Assembly: GCA_017882945.1 (NCBI GenBank)
Contig: JADGON010000405.1
Coordinates: forward strand, 1-29,665
DNA: 29,665 nucleotides
Source of the DNA: Acidimicrobiia bacterium
GTDB taxonomy: Bacteria; Actinomycetota; Acidimicrobiia; IMCC26256; JAENVU01
Direction: 5' to 3'
Part shown: piece after piece, positions 16,583-24,008 of the stretch
How positions within the stretch are numbered: the first letter of the stretch is position 1
How the letters are laid out: each line of letters opens with the position of its first letter
Program-made: the position numbers and the translations under genes
Notes under the pieces: generated by a model
What the model was told of the DNA's origin: nothing
Database searches by the model: none
What the model saw: the letters and a program-made list of their open reading frames with translations, nothing else

Positions 16583-16627
16583 ATGGCGGTCGCCCGCAGC
16601 TCGTCGCACGATCAACGCAGCGCATGA
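16583..16627 (+). CDS. Candidate 14-residue leader peptide coupled to the flippase gene
   Basis: A perfect AGGAGG (16573-16578) stands four bases before an ATG that opens a 14-codon frame, MAVARSSSHDQRSA. Its TGA (16625-16627) overlaps the flippase ATG (16624-16626) as ATGA. The flippase start itself has no SD, so its translation would depend on ribosomes finishing this mini-ORF. The peptide has no recognisable domain; three serines in a row is its only visible feature. It may be a plain coupling device or a regulatory leader. Evidence is the SD, the spacing and the exact overlap. Confidence 0.5.
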   Translation: MAVARSSSHDQRSA

Positions 16628-18924
16628 CCGCGTCCGCTTCGGTCAAGCGCCGCGTCGCGCGGCTTCGCGTGCACCTCGATGTACCCTTCGTCCGTAATGC
16701 GTACTCACTCGTCGGTTCGACGCTCGCGACGTCGGGCTTCGGGGTCGTGTTCTGGCTCGTCGCCGCGCGCACGTACTCCACCGAGGACTTCGGACGCGAC
16801 GCCGCACTCATCTCGGCGATGCTCTTCCTCTCGAGCATCTCGCAGCTGAACCTCACCAACGGGTTCAACCGCTTCGTGCCGGTTGCCGGGACCCGCACCC
16901 GTCGGTTCGTGCTCACCGGATACCTCGCCGCAACCTCGACCGCGTGTGTCGCGGCCACCGCGTTCGTGCTCGGGATCAACGTGTGGGCACCGAGGCTCTC
17001 GCTGCTCCACGAGCACTGGCCGTACGCGGTGTGGTTCGTCCTCGGCACCGTGGTCTGGACCGTCTTCGCGCTCCAGGACGCAGTGTTGACGGGCCTGGGT
17101 GAAGCGCGATGGGTGCTGGTCGAGAACGTCATCTACGGGATCGCGAAGATCGGGCTGCTCGTGACGGTGGTCGCCGCGCTGCCCGATCTCGGCGTGTACG
17201 CCGCGTGGACGCTCCCGCTCATCGTGCTGGTCGTCGCCGTGAACGGGCTGATCTTCAAGCGCATGGTCCCCGAGCGGACCTACCCGCCGCTCGAGGCGAT
17301 CGATGCACGGACGGTGCGGCACTACGTCGGCTTCGACATGGTTGCGACGCTGACCCTCTCCGCCACCGTCGGGCTCATGCCCGTGATCATGCTGTCGATC
17401 CTCGGCCCATCGGCCAGCGGATACCTCTATCTCTCCTGGACGATCGCCTACACCCTGTACCTCGTCAGCATCGGGGTCGGGATGTCGTTCGTGACCGAGA
17501 CCGCGAAGGCACCCGAACGGATCGTCGAGTTCGCGCGCAAGATGATCAAGCACTCGCTGCGCATCGTCGCGCCGCTGGCCATCCTGATCGCGCTCAGCGC
17601 GCCGCTGGTGTTGCGCATCTACGGACCCGCGTACGCGCATCACGCGACGCGTCTGCTGCAGCTGCTCGCGCTCTCCGCGATCCCGAACGCGGTGACCGCG
17701 ACGTACCTCAGCATCACGCGCGTGCAGCGGCGCATGAAGGCCGTCATCACGACGACCGGCGCACTCGCGGCCGGCGTCTTCGTGATCTCGGTCGGCCTCG
17801 CGCCGCTCATGGGCATCGCGGCAGTTGGCGTCGGGTGGTTCGTCGCCCAGACGGTGGTGGCCGCGGTCTTGCTACTGGGCGAGCTGCGCACCGTGTGGTT
17901 GCCGTACGTGCACGCGGATCGGCTGCAGCTGATCGCACGGCTTCGCGGTTCGCGGGCCGGACGCTCAGCGGACTCGGCTCCGCAGGGGACCGCCGCGGTG
18001 GTGGCCGCGGGCCTCGCGCCGGGGGACTGGGAGATCCGCGAGGAAGCGGAGGACGCGGACCAGATGCGCATCCTCGTGCTGCGCAACCGGCATCGAAACG
18101 AGGATGCGCTGCTCAAGGTGGCGGCGGGCACGCGAGCGGTCTCTGCGCTGTGCCGGGACGTCGAAGGGCTGCGGAGGGTCTGGGACGTTGCTCCGCCGGA
18201 GCTGCGACCGCTGCTGGCGCAGCCGTTGGGTGCCGGCGCCGGGCCGCCCGCGTGGACGCTCGACACGAAGGCTGCAGGTGTGGACGCGCGCACCCTGGTG
18301 GCGGACGAGAGACTTCGCGACGCGGTGACGCAGGGCGCGGCGCGCCACATCGTCGGCCTCCACCGGGCGACGGCGGTCTCGGTCTGCATCGGCGAAGAGC
18401 TCCCGGAGCTGCTCGATCTCCCGCTCGCGGTCACCGACTCGCTCCCGACCTCGCGGTTGCGCGTCCGGGCCGACGAGACGAGCCTCGCGCGGCTCCAGTC
18501 CGAGCTGCGCGGCGAGCTGGCCGGGATCACGGTCACGGCGGGCTTCGTCCACGGCAACCTCTGGCTGGGCAACGTGCGGTGTGCGCCCGATGACGGCCGG
18601 GTGACCGAGCTCGTGAACTGGCGACGCGCCCGAGTCGATCTCCCGGTCGTCGAGCTCATGCATCTCGTCTGCACGACGCGCGCGCTCCTCGAGCGGCGCG
18701 AGCTCGGGGCAGTCGTGCGCGAGGTCCTCTCGGCGGGCGCATTCCGCGACCGCGAAGCGGAGCTGATCCGCAGTGCCCCCGGAGCCGACGAGCTGTCGAC
18801 CCGCACCGCAGTGCTGCTCATGTGGCTGCGCCACGTCCACAGCTACACGCGCAGCGCCGCCGGGGCCCGACCGAGCGATGTCTGGGTGTCGCACAACATC
18901 CATCAGGTGCTGGAGTCCGTATGA
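16624..18924 (+). CDS. MOP-superfamily (Wzx/MurJ-like) flippase fused to a C-terminal pseudokinase domain
   Basis: The 766-residue protein has a polytopic N-terminal part (about 20-430, a dozen or more helices; SLVGSTLATSGFGVVFWLVAARTYSTEDFGRDAA is typical of polysaccharide transporters). This part should flip lipid-linked sugars across the membrane. From about 460 to 766 follows an aminoglycoside-phosphotransferase-like kinase fold. It has lysine K498 (ALLKVA), glutamate E514 (DVEGLRR), the catalytic-loop equivalent H643-G-N645-L-W-L-G-N650 and the metal-loop equivalent V664-N665-W666. Both catalytic Asp (HGD and IDW in active kinases) are Asn, so phosphotransfer is unlikely while nucleotide binding may persist. 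Mycobacterial MviN/MurJ also carries a C-terminal pseudokinase, which recruits a regulator. It is divergent from the polysaccharide operon and translationally coupled to the upstream mini-ORF. Confidence 0.88.
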   Translation: MTASASVKRRVARLRVHLDVPFVRNAYSLVGSTLATSGFGVVFWLVAARTYSTEDFGRDAALISAMLFLSSISQLNLTNGFNRFVPVAGTRTRRFVLTGYLAATSTACVAATAFVLGINVWAPRLSLLHEHWPYAVWFVLGTVVWTVFALQDAVLTGLGEARWVLVENVIYGIAKIGLLVTVVAALPDLGVYAAWTLPLIVLVVAVNGLIFKRMVPERTYPPLEAIDARTVRHYVGFDMVATLTLSATVGLMPVIMLSILGPSASGYLYLSWTIAYTLYLVSIGVGMSFVTETAKAPERIVEFARKMIKHSLRIVAPLAILIALSAPLVLRIYGPAYAHHATRLLQLLALSAIPNAVTATYLSITRVQRRMKAVITTTGALAAGVFVISVGLAPLMGIAAVGVGWFVAQTVVAAVLLLGELRTVWLPYVHADRLQLIARLRGSRAGRSADSAPQGTAAVVAAGLAPGDWEIREEAEDADQMRILVLRNRHRNEDALLKVAAGTRAVSALCRDVEGLRRVWDVAPPELRPLLAQPLGAGAGPPAWTLDTKAAGVDARTLVADERLRDAVTQGAARHIVGLHRATAVSVCIGEELPELLDLPLAVTDSLPTSRLRVRADETSLARLQSELRGELAGITVTAGFVHGNLWLGNVRCAPDDGRVTELVNWRRARVDLPVVELMHLVCTTRALLERRELGAVVREVLSAGAFRDREAELIRSAPGADELSTRTAVLLMWLRHVHSYTRSAAGARPSDVWVSHNIHQVLESV

Positions 18925-19028
18925 ACGACGGGACGGCGCACCATGGTTTGCCGGAGCTGACACTGAGCCGTAGCCTGCCCCGGGCTCGATCGGGCCGGGG
19001 CCTCATGGAGGAGGACGTTGATGGGTGA
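18921..19028 (+). CDS. Small ORF bridging flippase and monooxygenase genes (uncertain)
   Basis: An ATG overlapping the flippase stop (ATGA, 18921-18924) opens a 35-codon frame that ends inside the next gene (TGA 19026-19028, eight bases past its ATG). The overlap style matches true coupled genes in this window. However, G/C at third positions (about three quarters) is lower than in neighbouring genes, there is no SD, and the peptide has no recognisable domain. It may be a coupling frame that carries ribosomes to the SD of the next gene, or chance. Confidence 0.25.
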   Translation: MNDGTAHHGLPELTLSRSLPRARSGRGLMEEDVDG

Positions 19029-20241
19029 GGTCGTCGTTGTCGGAGCGGGGCCGTACGGGCTCTCGATTGCTTCGCATCTGCGCGAGGCGGGCCTCGGGGT
19101 CCGGGTGTTCGGTGATCTCATGGCCACCTGGCGCCACCACATGCCGGTGGGCATGTACCTCAAGTCGACGCCCGATGCCTCGAGCCTCTCGGCGCCGAAG
19201 CGCGGGTCTTCGATCTTCGACTACTGCGCGGAGATCGGATCGCGTGCCCTCACCGACGAAGACGCGATCCCCATCGACCTCTTCATCTCGTACGGGCTCT
19301 GGTTTGCCGAGCGCCACGTCCCCGATGTCGAACACGAGACCGTGGCATCGCTCAACCGTACGGGCCACGACTTCGAGCTCCAGCTCGCGTCGGGGGAGGA
19401 GCTGCGCGCCGACTCGGTCGTCATCGCGTGCGGTGTCATCCCGTACGCGTACACGCCACCCGAGCTGCTCCCGCTGGCGCCGAGCGGTCCTTCACCGGAC
19501 GCACCGCTGTCGCACACCGCGCAGCACGCGGATCTCTCCGTGTTCGCCGGCCGCCGCATCGCGGTCGTCGGCGGCGGCCAGTCCTCGTTGGAGAGCGCTG
19601 CGCTGTTGGCCGAGGCCGGCGCGGACGTGCATGTGCTCGTGCGCGGGTCACAGGTGCTCTGGGGCGGCGTTCCCGACCGCGGTCCCGAGACGTGGACGCG
19701 AAAGCTGCTCAAGCCGCCGTCGGCACTCGGCAGCGGGTGGTCGACGCGCACGATGAGCGGCGCGCCGGGGATGGTCAGGTACCTCCCGGCGCGGGCCCGG
19801 CTCGCGCTCGTGAGATCCGTGCTCGGGCCGTCCGGTGCGTGGTGGTTGCGCGACCGGGTCGAAGGCAAGGTCGACATCCGGTCCGGGACCACCGTTTCGG
19901 AGGCGCAGGCCCTACCCGGTGGCGGCGCGCGGCTCGCGCTGGCGTCGCGCAACGGCGGTGGTGATGTGCTCGAGGTCGATCACGTCCTCGCCGCGACCGG
20001 CTACCGCGTGGGCCTCGATGCGCTGGGCTTCTTGAGCTCGGACGTGCGCAGCTCGTTGCGGTACGTCGCCGGATCCCCGTTGCTCGATGCGTCGTTCGCA
20101 TCGTCGATTCCCGGGCTGTACTTCTCGGGGCTCACCGCCGCGGCGACGTTCGGACCGCTGTTGCGGTTCGTGCACGGCGCGGACTTCGCGGCGAGGCGCA
20201 TCGGCGCCGCGGTGCCCGAGCGCCGTCGCGTCGCGGTCTGA
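19021..20241 (+). CDS. Flavin-dependent monooxygenase-like oxidoreductase (FMO/N-hydroxylase type)
   Basis: The 406-residue protein has two dinucleotide-binding loops. GAGPYG at 8-13 is for FAD, and GGGQSSLE at 184-191 is for NADPH. The ATGYR segment at 325-329 is typical of class B flavin monooxygenases and lysine/ornithine N-hydroxylases. The segment GMYLKSTPDASSLSAP matches the FAD/substrate loop of this group. It should oxygenate an amine, sulfur or ketone substrate. A simple FAD/NAD(P) oxidoreductase cannot be ruled out. The ATG at 19021 is fixed by GGAGGAGG (19007-19014) six bases upstream. It follows the flippase by 96 bp, probably on the same transcript. The 3' end overlaps the convergent ATP-grasp frame by 241 bp. 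Confidence 0.87.
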   Translation: MGEVVVVGAGPYGLSIASHLREAGLGVRVFGDLMATWRHHMPVGMYLKSTPDASSLSAPKRGSSIFDYCAEIGSRALTDEDAIPIDLFISYGLWFAERHVPDVEHETVASLNRTGHDFELQLASGEELRADSVVIACGVIPYAYTPPELLPLAPSGPSPDAPLSHTAQHADLSVFAGRRIAVVGGGQSSLESAALLAEAGADVHVLVRGSQVLWGGVPDRGPETWTRKLLKPPSALGSGWSTRTMSGAPGMVRYLPARARLALVRSVLGPSGAWWLRDRVEGKVDIRSGTTVSEAQALPGGGARLALASRNGGGDVLEVDHVLAATGYRVGLDALGFLSSDVRSSLRYVAGSPLLDASFASSIPGLYFSGLTAAATFGPLLRFVHGADFAARRIGAAVPERRRVAV

Positions 20242-21443
20242 GCGCCGTCGGCCAACCGGCGACCGAGCTGGCGGACGCGGCCGGCGAGCGGGACCGTTGA
20301 CCGTGCTGCCGCGACGATGAACGGGAGCATGTCGTCGCGCGCGAACCACGCGGGCTCGACCGGTCCGGGAGCATGGGGAACCGGCGCGGCACCCGCTCCG
20401 AGCCGCCGGTACGCAAGGCGCGCCGGCGCGTCGAGGTACTCGACGAAGAAGCCTCGGCCCGCGACGGGAGCTCCGGGCGGGATCGGGCGGCCGGTGAGAT
20501 CGAGGTGCATCGCGCGCACGACGTCGATGCCCGCCGTCGTCTCGAACAGGCGGAACTGCGCACCCACTCGCGGGTTGAAGTCGAGCAGCTTGTAACGCCG
20601 ATCACGGCGGTCGAATCGCCAGTCCAGGTCGACGATGCCCCGGAAGCCCAGCCGGCGGCACAGCTCCTCGGACTGCTGGGCGAGCGCGTCATTGGTGACG
20701 ACCCTCGCGTAGCTCGTGACGCCGGCGCGTGGTGGCCACGAGCGGTACTTCACGCCGGTGAACGCGACCGGGCACTCCGACTGGCGGTCGCAGTACGCAT
20801 GGAAGATCCAGTCTTCGGCGACCGCGCGGGGGATGTACTCCTGGAGCATGACCGCAGGCGGGTCGGGCCAGGTCGCGGCCTGGGCCAGCAGGCTCTCCGG
20901 GGTCCGGATCACCGTGCTGTTGTTCACGACGGGGTCGCGGAGGCGGCTGAAGGGATCGACGTTCTTCGCCACCACCGGGAACGTCGCACGCTCGGCGAAG
21001 GCCGCGACCTCGGCGAGCGACGACGGAAAGATCGCTTGGGGGGTGGGGATCCCGAGCTCGACGCACATCTCGTGGAGGCCGCGCTTGCTCGCGAGCTGGC
21101 GCGGGAGCCCGGACGGCACCGCCGGCATGATGAACCAGGGGGCCAGCTCCTCGGCGTGCTCGGCGAGGAACACCGCGGCCTCGTCGTCGGTCGGGAGGGC
21201 GATCACCGGGCGACCGAGCTGCTTGCCGATCCCCGAGAAGATCTCGAGGAGCCGGGCCTCGTCTTCGAGCCCGCTCGTGGGGGCGACGAAACGACCGCGG
21301 AGATGGCGGGAGACGGCGGCCGGCGTCGCGCGGTCCTCCGTGACGGCGTAGACGGGAACCCCGGCTCGCCCGAGGGTCCGGATCGCACCGACACCGCCGT
21401 GATGCAGCGGGTAGCGGCCGACCTTCACGATGAGCAGCGGCAT
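20001..21443 (-). CDS. ATP-grasp superfamily carboxylate-amine ligase-like protein, with a long antisense tail
   Basis: The protein starts MPLLIVKVGRYPLHHGGVGA, a pre-ATP-grasp Rossmann strand. The ATP-grasp fold follows, with nucleotide and metal segments FPVVAKNVDPFSR, VMLQEYIP and, near residue 290, KLLDFNPRVGAQFR (acidic-x-Asn metal site). Such enzymes form an amide or thioester from a carboxylate through an acyl-phosphate. The substrate is unknown. Homology-like sequence ends around residue 400. The last 80 residues lie opposite the monooxygenase coding strand and look like an antisense shadow, so the true end may be near 20240. No stop occurs there in this frame, which suggests readthrough or a sequence error. 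A GTG at 21479 with GGAG five bases upstream is an alternative start; 21443 lacks a well-spaced SD. Confidence 0.8.
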   Translation of the reverse strand: MPLLIVKVGRYPLHHGGVGAIRTLGRAGVPVYAVTEDRATPAAVSRHLRGRFVAPTSGLEDEARLLEIFSGIGKQLGRPVIALPTDDEAAVFLAEHAEELAPWFIMPAVPSGLPRQLASKRGLHEMCVELGIPTPQAIFPSSLAEVAAFAERATFPVVAKNVDPFSRLRDPVVNNSTVIRTPESLLAQAATWPDPPAVMLQEYIPRAVAEDWIFHAYCDRQSECPVAFTGVKYRSWPPRAGVTSYARVVTNDALAQQSEELCRRLGFRGIVDLDWRFDRRDRRYKLLDFNPRVGAQFRLFETTAGIDVVRAMHLDLTGRPIPPGAPVAGRGFFVEYLDAPARLAYRRLGAGAAPVPHAPGPVEPAWFARDDMLPFIVAAARSTVPLAGRVRQLGRRLADGAQTATRRRSGTAAPMRLAAKSAPCTNRNSGPNVAAAVSPEKYSPGIDDANDASSNGDPATYRNELRTSELKKPSASRPTR

Positions 21444-21621
21444 GCTCCGGTCGAAGGCGACCCCATCCTGGCCTGCCACGCGATCTCCATCCTTGGTGGT
21501 CGCCCTGCCCCCGACCGGTCTCCGCTCCGGCGCCAACAGGTAACCCGATCTCGGGCGAGTGCATTGTTGCAGACATGACCGAACAGTGCCGAAGCCGTCG
21601 AACCGGACGCAGCCGAGGGCC

Positions 21622-21627
21622 TAGGGT
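21622..21627 (+). promoter_or_regulatory. -10 box TAGGGT of a leaderless promoter (oxygenase)
   Basis: TAGGGT lies eight bases before the ATG at 21636, which has no SD. It is the same TAGnnT layout as at 3285, 5159 and 28827. Confidence 0.45.
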
Positions 21628-21635
21628 CGCGCGCC

Positions 21636-22628
21636 ATGGCCGCCCACGAGCACCCGGTCATCGACGTGTCCCCGCTGGTCACGGGGTCCGATGCCGCCAC
21701 GGTGGGCCGGTCGATCGACGCGGCGTGCCGGGACGACGGCTTCTTCTCGATCGTCGGCCACGGCGTGGATCTCGCGCTCCTGGCACGCCTCGAGGAGCTC
21801 GGCCGGGAGTTCTTCGCCCTCGATGCTCGGGAGAAGGAGGAGATCGCGATGGTGCGGGGCGGGCGGGCCTGGCGCGGCTGGTTCCCTGTCGGCGGGGAGC
21901 TCACGAGTGGCACGCCGGATCGAAAGGAAGGCTTGTACTTCGGTGCGGAGCTGGCACCCGACGATCCCCGGGTCGTCGCCGGCCTCCCGCTGCACGGGCC
22001 GAACCTCTTTCCGGAACGCCCGCCCGAGCTCCGTTCGACCGTCCTCGCGGTCCTGGACGCGTTCACCACGCTCGGGCACCAGCTGATGCGCGGCTTCGCG
22101 CTCGCACTCGGGCTCGACGAAGGATGGTTCGACCGGGAGCTGACCGCCGATCCCGTGATCCTCTTCCGGATGTTCCATTACCCGGCGAGCGACGAACCCG
22201 TGTGGGGCGTGGGGGAGCACACCGACTACGGCCTGCTGACGATCCTCTTCCAGGACAACGGCGGCGGTCTCGAGCTCCGAACGCGCGACGGCTGGGTGCA
22301 GATCCCGCCGCGACCCGGCGCGCTCGTGTGCAACCTCGGCGACATGCTGGAGCGCATGACCGGCGGCGTGTACCGGTCGACGCCACACCGCGTGCGGAGC
22401 CCACGCGGGCGCGACCGCGTCGCGTGCCCCTTCTTCTTCGACCCCGGCTGGGACACCGAGGTCCGCGCGCTCCCGGGCTTCACCGCCGCCGACGACGCTG
22501 CCCCGGACCGCTGGGACGGTGCGAGCGTGCACGACTTCGAGGGTACCTACGGCGACTACTTGCTGGGCAAGGTCTCCAAGGTCTTCCCTGCGTTGCGCCA
22601 ACAAGCCCTGGAGGACCCGGGGCATTAG
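21636..22628 (+). CDS. 2-oxoglutarate/Fe(II)-dependent oxygenase, isopenicillin-N-synthase-like
   Basis: The 330-residue protein has the DIOX_N segment (VIDVSPLV...CRDDGFFSIVGHGVD) and the double-stranded beta-helix with the Fe(II) triad H195-T-D197 and H251 (STPHRV). The position that usually carries RxS (2-oxoglutarate carboxylate or IPNS substrate carboxylate) reads R261-V-A263, so the Ser is lost while Arg is kept. Family members hydroxylate, desaturate or cyclise small molecules. A role in tailoring a metabolite or amino acid is possible given the ATP-grasp and monooxygenase neighbours, but unproven. The start at 21636 is supported by the -10 box and by IPNS-like N-terminal sequence beginning at residue 7. 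The gene is divergent from the ATP-grasp gene across 192 bp. Confidence 0.9.
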   Translation: MAAHEHPVIDVSPLVTGSDAATVGRSIDAACRDDGFFSIVGHGVDLALLARLEELGREFFALDAREKEEIAMVRGGRAWRGWFPVGGELTSGTPDRKEGLYFGAELAPDDPRVVAGLPLHGPNLFPERPPELRSTVLAVLDAFTTLGHQLMRGFALALGLDEGWFDRELTADPVILFRMFHYPASDEPVWGVGEHTDYGLLTILFQDNGGGLELRTRDGWVQIPPRPGALVCNLGDMLERMTGGVYRSTPHRVRSPRGRDRVACPFFFDPGWDTEVRALPGFTAADDAAPDRWDGASVHDFEGTYGDYLLGKVSKVFPALRQQALEDPGH

Positions 22629-22698
22629 CAACGCGGTGGACCAGGCGGGTGAGATCACGCTGGCCACAGACGCAGGCGCCGACCTTTCGGTGCAAGTT

Positions 22699-22718
22699 GG
22701 GGCCGCTATAGCGACCCC
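22699..22718. repeat. 20-bp near-perfect palindrome between convergent genes
   Basis: GGGGCCGCTA followed directly by TAGCGACCCC: 10-bp arms with a single mismatch and no loop. It sits 70 bp past the oxygenase stop. A loopless palindrome fits a protein-binding site better than a terminator hairpin, though either is possible. Confidence 0.45.
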
Positions 22719-22732
22719 ACGCCCCACCGGAA

Positions 22733-22793
22733 CGAGGCTCCGAGTGGCGATGCACTGTCATCGACGCACAGTGGACCGGCCCGAGGAGCCTCG
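22733..22793. terminator. Nested two-stem structure between convergent genes
   Basis: Outer arms CGAGGCTCC (22733-22741) and GGAGCCTCG (22785-22793) pair perfectly over 9 bp. Inside, CACTGT (22753-22758) and ACAGTG (22768-22773) form a second stem with a 9-nt loop. The gap 22629-22862 (234 bp) otherwise holds no supported gene. A bidirectional terminator or a small structured RNA are the main readings. Confidence 0.4.
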
Positions 22794-22862
22794 CTCGCCT
22801 GCTGCTCGACGGCGTCGAGATCGACCTGCGCTCGCGCGGAAAGCAACGCCGGGCGAGGTGAC

Positions 22863-23990
22863 CTACGTGTCGAGGGTGGCGGCGGCGACGAGCTCTTCGA
22901 GGTAGCGGTCGTCCCACCAGGAGATCTGGAGCTGCTTTGCGCGCCGGAAGTAGAGCTGGATGTCGTACTCGTTCGTGAAGCCGACGCCGCCGAAGACCTG
23001 TTGGGCCATCGCGGTCACGTCGCGGAACGTCTTGCACGCGAACAGCTTGGCCATTGGCGCGAGCTTGTCGACCGGCCGACCGTTGTCGCGCGACCACGCG
23101 GCCTCGTGCACGAGGATCGCGCCGCCCTCGACGGTCGTCGACGCGTCGGCGAGGTAGTGCGCGATCGCCTGGAACGCTCCGAGCGGCTTGTCGAACTGCT
23201 CGCGGTCCTTCGCGTACTGGAGGGTGATGTCGAACGCGTACCGGGTGCCACCCATCGCGTACGCGGCGAGCAGGATGATCCCGTCGTGCATCGTGTCGTT
23301 CCAGGTCGACCAGCCGGTCGCCGCGGTACCGATGCGGCTGCTCGAGGGCACGCGGACGCCCGCCAGCTCGACCTGGTACTGGGTGTCCGACGCGATCGTG
23401 AGCTGTTGGGTGAGCGTCACTCCGGCGGCCGTCGGGTCGACCAGGAAGAGGTCGACGTCGGCGTCGCCGGTGTCTGTGCGCGCGAGCACGACGAGCTGCG
23501 TCGCGGAGCTGGCGAACGGGACGTGCCACTTCACGCCGTCGAGCACGAAGCTGTCGCCGTCCGCGCGCGCGGTGGTCTGCACGCCGCGTGGTCCGAAGCC
23601 GTGCTTGGGCTCCAGCCACGCGGTGGTCAGGATCGCGTCGCCGGCCACGATGCGGGGGAGCCACTCGCTGCGCTGCTCGGGCGAACCCGCGCGCAGGAGC
23701 ACACCCGCGCTCATCACCGCGCTCACGAAGTGCGGCGACGGCGCGAGCGCGCGGCCGAGCTCCTCGTAGACGACCACACCGTCGAGCAGGCTCATCTCGG
23801 AGCCGCCGTACTCCGCCGGGATCATCAGGCCGATCAGGTCGAGCGCGCCGAGCTGCTTCCAGAGCTCGAGCGGGTAGCCCACCGGGTCGTCCTCCACCGA
23901 GCGCACGGTCTCGAGCGGTGAGTAGGAGCTGCACACGCCGCGCACCATCTCCCGTAGCATCTCTTGCTCTTCGGTGAACTCGAGGTCCAT
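22863..23990 (-). CDS. Acyl-CoA dehydrogenase, beta-type subunit lacking the catalytic Glu
   Basis: The 375-residue protein has the acyl-CoA dehydrogenase fold (MDLEFTEEQEMLREMV; IPAEYGG; YAKDREQFDKPLGAFQAIAHYLAD; QVFGGVGFTNEYDIQLYFRRAK). The position that normally reads EG(T/A)xxIQ is ISWWDDRYLEEL (356-367), with Trp instead of Glu. The alternative catalytic site used by isovaleryl-CoA and FadE29-type enzymes is Asp in TMHDGI. Neither standard base is present, so it probably works as the non-catalytic half of an alpha2beta2 acyl-CoA dehydrogenase. The alpha partner would be the first gene of this operon. Its ATG (23988-23990) has AGGA about nine bases upstream and follows the MaoC stop by 18 bp. 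Confidence 0.88.
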   Translation of the reverse strand: MDLEFTEEQEMLREMVRGVCSSYSPLETVRSVEDDPVGYPLELWKQLGALDLIGLMIPAEYGGSEMSLLDGVVVYEELGRALAPSPHFVSAVMSAGVLLRAGSPEQRSEWLPRIVAGDAILTTAWLEPKHGFGPRGVQTTARADGDSFVLDGVKWHVPFASSATQLVVLARTDTGDADVDLFLVDPTAAGVTLTQQLTIASDTQYQVELAGVRVPSSSRIGTAATGWSTWNDTMHDGIILLAAYAMGGTRYAFDITLQYAKDREQFDKPLGAFQAIAHYLADASTTVEGGAILVHEAAWSRDNGRPVDKLAPMAKLFACKTFRDVTAMAQQVFGGVGFTNEYDIQLYFRRAKQLQISWWDDRYLEELVAAATLDT

Positions 23991-24008
23991 CAGGTCACTT
24001 CCTCATCG

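Noticed and set aside
22480..23934. 484-codon minus-strand frame crossing the 22629-22862 gap
   Set aside because: Arg-rich shadow of the dehydrogenase and oxygenase genes; the short stretch in the gap shows no domain or start signal.
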